From Marisa cornuarietis (taxonomy: Eukaryota; Mollusca; Gastropoda; Architaenioglossa; Ampullariidae): a DNA stretch of 64,000 nucleotides. Positions 58,499 through 64,000 of the stretch are shown piece after piece. How positions within the stretch are numbered: position 1 is the first letter of the stretch; the number at the start of each line of letters is the position of its first letter. The position numbers were made by a program, and so were the translations under genes. The notes below the pieces were generated by a model. It was given only the letters and a program-made list of their open reading frames with translations, did no database searches and was not told where the DNA came from. The DNA lies in the NCBI GenBank assembly GCA_004794655.1, contig SMMW01000555.1:1922001-1986000 (forward strand). Direction: 5' to 3'.

Positions 58499-61400
58499 AT
58501 GGCTGAAGGAAGCATTGCAAAAATAGACCTTGTCCTGCAAGAGCTGGGACCAATGGGAAGGTTTCAGGTCATTCAATGCTGCATCTTCTTCTTGTCTTAC
58601 CTAAATGACGCCTACCAGTTCTTCAACTTCATCTTCATAGGTAGGAAGTACTGACATTGCAATACAGCGCATCTTCTTAGCATGTTTGTAAGCAGCTCAG
58701 GTGAACAATGATGCACATCCCTACAAGCATGAAGCAGCTCAGGTGTGATAGCTACTACGCGTCATCACCATGGTGTAAATATATTGGCGCAAGCACCATC
58801 GCTTAGGCAAGACTATGCAGAGCCTGGATGTGAGTCTGTGAGTTTGCGAGTCTGCGAGTCTGCGAGGTTTTTAAGGCAATAAGGCATTGAGGCAGTTATT
58901 GGTTTTGATTTGACTATGAGGCTGTCAGGATGTGAAGCTTATGGGTGTGACAGATAAGATTATAAGACTGCATCTCCACACGTCTATTAATATCAGCCAC
59001 TCCAGGGGGTCTCTGATGCATATACATATATACTGTACCTCGCGTGTAGCATTCTTAATTGATCGAAATAATAATAATAATATCCCCACCGGTAATAATA
59101 ATAATAATAATAATAACTGTCTCAACCGTGCGGGTAAATTCACAGCACATTAGACATCCACCATATCAATCAGAAAATTTCTAAAGTAATACAGAATTAA
59201 TGATTATAAACGAAGAAGACTGCAGACTACATCTTCCGTTAGTCAAAGAAAAATCGCCGCATATCGTTAATTGTTTTCTTCAGAAATCTCCAGCTTTTGT
59301 GAGATTAAGAAGTAGAACACAGAATATACATTTCAGAAACTAGATTACAGACAGATGACGCAAACCTCGAAAGAAATCAGATGCGCCCCACTCGCTTTAG
59401 CGGATTCATGGCGTATACTTTTAGCAAGCTGCTGTGCAAGGAAATGAAAAAAGAAATTAAGATGTGATTTTAATACTCTTAGAACTTTGTCTTGTGCCAC
59501 CTATTTCTAATGCAAGCTGCAGAAGTGAAGTGTAAAAGTTCATGATGTGTTACGGATCATATCAGATACGCGTAACAAAGGATTTGAAGGACACAGCAAT
59601 CACGATATTCAGTTTCCACAAAACTGCTTATTCTAATGACTATTATCAAATCGTTTGTACATACTACAACATGTAGATTCAGCACTCCCCACCACACAAG
59701 CGGTTCTGCAAGATTTATAATTTTCTTTCTGCGTAACAAACGCGGAAGCGAGTAGTCTCCCTTCATCTGGAATCTGGCCTCTCGGCGAAATTGAACAATT
59801 TGCTCACCATGTCAACGCAAAGCAATAAACTAGTACTCAAATAAAGAAATAGTAGTCAATAATTTTGATAATTTAAAATAATGGCGCTTCAAAGGTTTAA
59901 GTTCAAAGAATCGTGGAAGACGTGCAGCCAGTGAGAGCGAGTTATTGTCTTTGCAGGTCAAGCTGTTTCGCACACCTGTGCTCCCCCTAATAACGACAGC
60001 GACAGGATCATCCCGGAACTGCATGGCGCCTCCGACAACGTTACGACAGTCCACTACGACAAATGCAACATCATCGTCATCAAGAACATCAGCAACGACT
60101 TGACGATTAGCAGGTATCCGTGCGTCTATGGCATGACGTACGAGGGCGATTTCTACAGGTCATTTGTTTCTGATGTGAGCACCTGTGATCTCTGCATCAT
60201 TTTACTGTCACTTGTCATCTCTGAATCAATCCACTTTCACTCGTATTACGCATATCAAGCCACTGTCACCGTTTGACTCTGTATCGATCCGGTGTCACTT
60301 TTTATCTCTTAATCTATTGTCACTTGTCGTCTTTGTTTCAATCTACCACGGACTTGTATTACTGGACTGCTTGCAGACGATTTTTTTTTCAATGAAGTCA
60401 TAGAACGAGGCTGGTTACGAAATAGCTTCCGGTTTAGTCACGCTTCAGTTTAACGACTAGAACGAGGCTGGTTACAAAATATCTTCCGGTTTATTCACAT
60501 TCATTGTTAAGGCTCGCCGAGACTAACAGCGAAGAACTTCGCAAGAGGCTCAGCGTTGGTCTCGGCAGAGAGACAGCAATCCACCTATACACGTCCGTGA
60601 ATCTACTGTCAGTCATCTTACACGTTTTAGTCACTGCCAGTGTAAATGAATTGTTTGAATCGCTTTAGAAATGTATAAATTTGCTTTTTTCTTAGATAAG
60701 AGTTTGCATTTGTTTTCTATATTTTCAGTTATTTTACCTGTCATTTGATTTATCTAATCAACCTGCTGTCTTCTAAGACAGATACTATGTTTCCAGTCAC
60801 ATTACCAAAAGCATACAAAAGATGCACGATGGTACAAGATAATTTCCAAGGATTATTTTGTTATGAACAAACATGTCGTATGTGCAGTTTGACCTGGTGT
60901 GCGACCATGCTTCCCTTCCTGCTCTGAGCCAGACGGTAATACATGTCGGTCTTGGCTTGGGATGCATAATTGTTCCCTCTTTATCTGACCGATACGGGCG
61001 AAAGAGATCGTTACTCATCGCTCAGATGTTTATGCTGAGCGGAAGTGTAATGGCCGGACTTGCCCCGACATACCTCGTCTTCCTTTTGGCCAGGTTCATC
61101 ACTGGGTTTTTCGCCGCGGTAAGCAGAGGCAAACATGACATTTTTGTTAACGTTGATCTGCTTGCAACGTCGTTCATTTAAAAGAGATCCCCATTAGTAT
61201 TAACACAGACCATCGCAACTCATTTAAATAAAGTGCGCATGCATCTCGCAATCGGTTATTTAAGAAACGTAGACGTGGAAAGGTGAAAATTAGGAAATAT
61301 TACCGATGAAAAATATTACTGCTGATTCTTTTAGTTGTGGACAAGCGTACTACAACTTTCTTCCAGTGTTAATTTTTTCTTTGTTCAGAGTTCATTTCCT

Positions 61401-61683
61401 CGTTTTGTGAGATGACAGAAGAAAGCAGTTATCTTTCTGGAAGTGTTTATTTACACACAGAGTGCAGACGTACAGCATGCAAATGCACCCCGAAATAGAA
61501 GATTGCTTTACCTGGCAGCGATTTTGATTATTAAAAACCTATTTGAACATTGTTTTGACATACTTCAGTCACCCTTCTCACTTTCTGCACCTGCATACTT
61601 TACATGAGTATCTATCAAATAATGATATCAGTATTATAGCAAAGAAGTTAGAAGAAATTACAATATACTTTATCATTAAACAG

Positions 61684-61754
<71 letters not shown>

Positions 61755-64000
61755 GATTTGTATAGCGCCTTTCCAAAGATTTGCTCAGAGCTCTTAACAT
61801 AAATCAGACATAGAATAAATCATCAACAACCATGCACCAATCTTCGCATATAACAGACACTCTCACTTCTACAACACACACCCACTCATACACGAAGTAA
61901 ATTACAGACACGCGTGATTCACGTTCATGGTCAGGAAAGGGTTACAGGGAAGTCGTCGTTCTGAAAAGATGTGTCTGAAGTTAAGACTTAAAGACGGTAA
62001 GAGAATCAGAGTGTCGAAGGCTGACGGGTAATCCGTTCCAAATTGAAGGGGCTTGATAGGAGAAAAATATATAAATGTGTCAGATACCATTCACATTCGA
62101 TTTGCTAAAGCAGAATTTAGGTACAGGAAGTTCTGATGCCGAGGTTCGATTGCTGATGGCTCATACGCGTTCGTGTCTCTCCAGGGCGTGGGACTGACTG
62201 CTGTAACAGCCGGAATAGAGGTGTTTCCATCCACTCACCGTAAGTTCGCCAGTGGCTTCGGGAGCACGTTGTGGTGGTCCATTTGTGTCATGTCTCTCGT
62301 GCCATGGGCCTACCTGCTCAGAGACTACTCGTGGAGAACACTACAGCTAGCCGTGTGTGCGTCCTTCTCTATCACCATCCTGCAAATAGTGTAAGACGAC
62401 AGTACCAAGTAAAAGACGACGACAAATAGTGAAAGATGAAGTGTATAGGATTTTAGTTCAGAGACACATAGTTTGTATGAGATAACCTCACCAACATATA
62501 CATTCTAGCGCATTACCTTTGTAAACACAAATGGAAGAGATCATTTTACAAACATATAGTTTGTAACAATTAAGAATACCAAATGTTTTTGTAACAGGTC
62601 ATCTCTTTCTCTCTCTCTCTTATATATATATATACGAAGGAGAGAGAGAGGAACTGGGAAACAAATCCTTAATCTCTTCTTAACCTCTATCAGGCCTATG
62701 TTATGTCTAGACTATTATATGCAGCTCCACTGCTAGTCCACCTTAAATCAAACCATATAGCTAAACTTCAGTCAATACAGGCCAGGGCAATAAAAGTAGT
62801 TCTGAGAGTACCTTCGTACACACCAAACCTTGCAGGACTGGCGGAAACAGGTCAGAAACCTATAGAATTAATCATCAAAGAAAGGACAGCTAACTACTAC
62901 TACTACTACTACAAGATTAAGTGTCTCCCGCCTGCCCATCCAGTCCGACAAATTCACGTACAACTCCACAGACACAGAACAGGCCGTCCCACCCAACAAC
63001 CCATGATACAACAACTCATCCAACATATAGAAAGCACAAAGGGTGCAGAAACCAACATAACGGCCCCTTACCCACCAAACAGTATGCAAACACCACAATA
63101 GATACTTCCTCACCCACGATAGACCTTGACCTCACCAAATACAACAAAGAACAACACCAATTCCAAATCACTGCAGAAACAAAGTTCAAGCTAAGCACCA
63201 CATATAAAGACCATGTGCAGATTTATATTGACGGATCCCATGACCCAGAGACAAACACAACCGGCACTGTAACCACCGATGCAAATATGGCAAATCAACA
63301 ACAGACACAAAGACAGTACACCACCCGTGCAGACTTGGCGAACCTAAACACCAAAAAAAAAAAAAAATAGAGGGCACATGCAAGAAGTAAATAACACATC
63401 TGGCACCACAAAGCCAACAACCCTTCCTCCACACCTCCCCAATCCCCCTACACCATCGCCCAACTCCCCAACACCCTGATTCCCCAAAGACCCCATCCCC
63501 CACAGTGCGAAATCACCGAGAGGTGGAAGCACTTTCCCTTTCAAAGTCGTCAACAACAACAATAGCAACAACAACACAGAGAGAGAGACTTTACCTCACT
63601 ATCACAAACATTGCAATACCATGTACTCTAGACCGTCTTATGTATAAGTTTATAAATGTTTACACAATTCTTGGAGAATAATTTTTTTTTGCGAACAAAC
63701 CGACAAAACAACTGACTGACATAAAGAATGAAACAAGTTTTAACTTTAGAACTCTTTAGCACTAGAGGTGATTTTTTCAAAAATACGAAGAAAACAATAA
63801 ATATCACCCATCAATCCATCCATCCTTCGCCATCATCCTCTATCATTTTCAATCTTCATTGCTCATTCCTCATCACCGTGACTGTCTGCTCCAGGTTACT
63901 GTATGAACCCCTACGCTGGCTAGCTGTTAATGGGAAGATGAAGCAAGCGCAGAAACTCTTGAAGACGGCCTGCAGGTGGAACCAGAAAGAGCTTCGCAAG
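58499..64000 (+). CDS. SLC22-type organic ion transporter, copy B (5' half; runs off the window)
   Basis: Exons: 58499-58640, 59957-60174, 60888-61118, 62185-62390 and 63895 to beyond 64000, all GT-AG with consistent phases. The first five exons encode the N-terminal half: MAEGSIAKIDLVLQELGPMG, an extracellular loop with cysteines and three N-glycosylation sequons, FDLVCDH, SDRYGRKR (153-160), and EPLRWLAVNGK at the right edge. Exon lengths 218, 231 and 206 nt equal those of copy A, so the two are tandem duplicates that kept intron positions. Unlike copy A, its ATG lies within the first homologous exon. The substrate is unknown. Confidence 0.9.
59067..59117. repeat. Interrupted (AAT)n microsatellite
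   Basis: Two AAT runs are separated by TATCCCCACCGGT. It lies in intron 1 of SLC22 copy B. Confidence 0.85.
61684..61751. repeat. (ATA)n microsatellite, LINE tail
   Basis: About 22 ATA units that form the tail of the adjoining minus-strand LINE end. Confidence 0.95.
61686..62085 (-). mobile_element. 3' end of a CR1/L2-type LINE
   Basis: In intron 3 of SLC22 copy B, the minus strand shows, across a frameshift, the typical reverse transcriptase ending: SYQAPSIWNGLPVSLRHSD, then a VFKS-like block and LQTHLF (61960-62070). Downstream come GGCGCTATACAAATCC (61752-61770) and the (TAT)n tail. It ties the AGCGC/(ATT)n tail family to a LINE coding end. Confidence 0.75.
62640..63366 (+). mobile_element. 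Fragment of an RNase H-bearing non-LTR retrotransposon
   Basis: In intron 4 of SLC22 copy B, the plus strand encodes SRLLYAAPLLVHLKSNHIAK and LQSIQARAIKVVLRVPSYTP, typical of the reverse transcriptase C-terminus of I/R1/Jockey-type LINEs. After a frameshift comes VQIYIDGSHDPETNTTGTV (63220-63270), the first catalytic block of an RNase H domain. The copy ends in a poly-A run (63350-63366). It is truncated at both ends and dead. Confidence 0.75.

Overview
The window reads as invertebrate, probably mollusc, nuclear DNA; a gastropod with a fairly compact genome is my best guess. The reasons are spliced genes with introns mostly of 0.3 to 3 kb, an AT-rich background, tRNA-derived SINEs, LINE 3' tails ending in (ATT)n, and a stand-alone P2X7-type C-terminal domain gene of the sort common in lophotrochozoans. 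The species assignment is inference. All exon models were built by eye from homology, GT/GC-AG signals and reading-frame phase.

Layout. (1) 1-7114: AT-rich non-coding DNA, probably the 3' UTR and flank of the next gene. (2) 7115-19903, minus strand: a complete 12-exon sorting nexin 27 gene (PDZ, PX, FERM-like; 504 aa). Its introns hold a LINE fragment, a deleted hAT transposon, a degenerate CR1/L2-type LINE and a dimeric-looking SINE. A perfect GTCACGTGAC palindrome lies 5 bp upstream of its start codon, and a second copy lies about 610 bp further upstream. (3) 20566-20890, plus strand: a broken THAP-type zinc-finger remnant. (4) 23240-25433, minus strand: a small gene for a free P2X7 C-terminal (P2XR_C-like) cysteine-rich domain with no channel part. 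(5) 26144-30629: a young, nearly intact Ty3/Gypsy LTR retrotransposon (minus strand) with 165-bp LTRs that look identical and a 5-bp target duplication. (6) 30.6-46.6 kb: a gene-poor, microsatellite-rich stretch with a STRAD pseudokinase pseudogene near 39.3-39.6 kb and SINE pieces. (7) 46669-55210 and 58499-64000, plus strand: two tandem SLC22-type transporter genes with the same internal exon lengths. The first is complete (589 aa) and the second runs off the right edge.

Functionally, SNX27 is an endosome-to-plasma-membrane recycling adaptor and the SLC22 pair are predicted polyspecific organic ion carriers of the plasma membrane. Nothing links these genes into one pathway. The rest is mobile-element history: at least three LINE lineages, one hAT and one hAT-type MITE, one LTR element and several SINEs. 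Long microsatellites are nearly absent from 1-31 kb and frequent from 32 to 62 kb.
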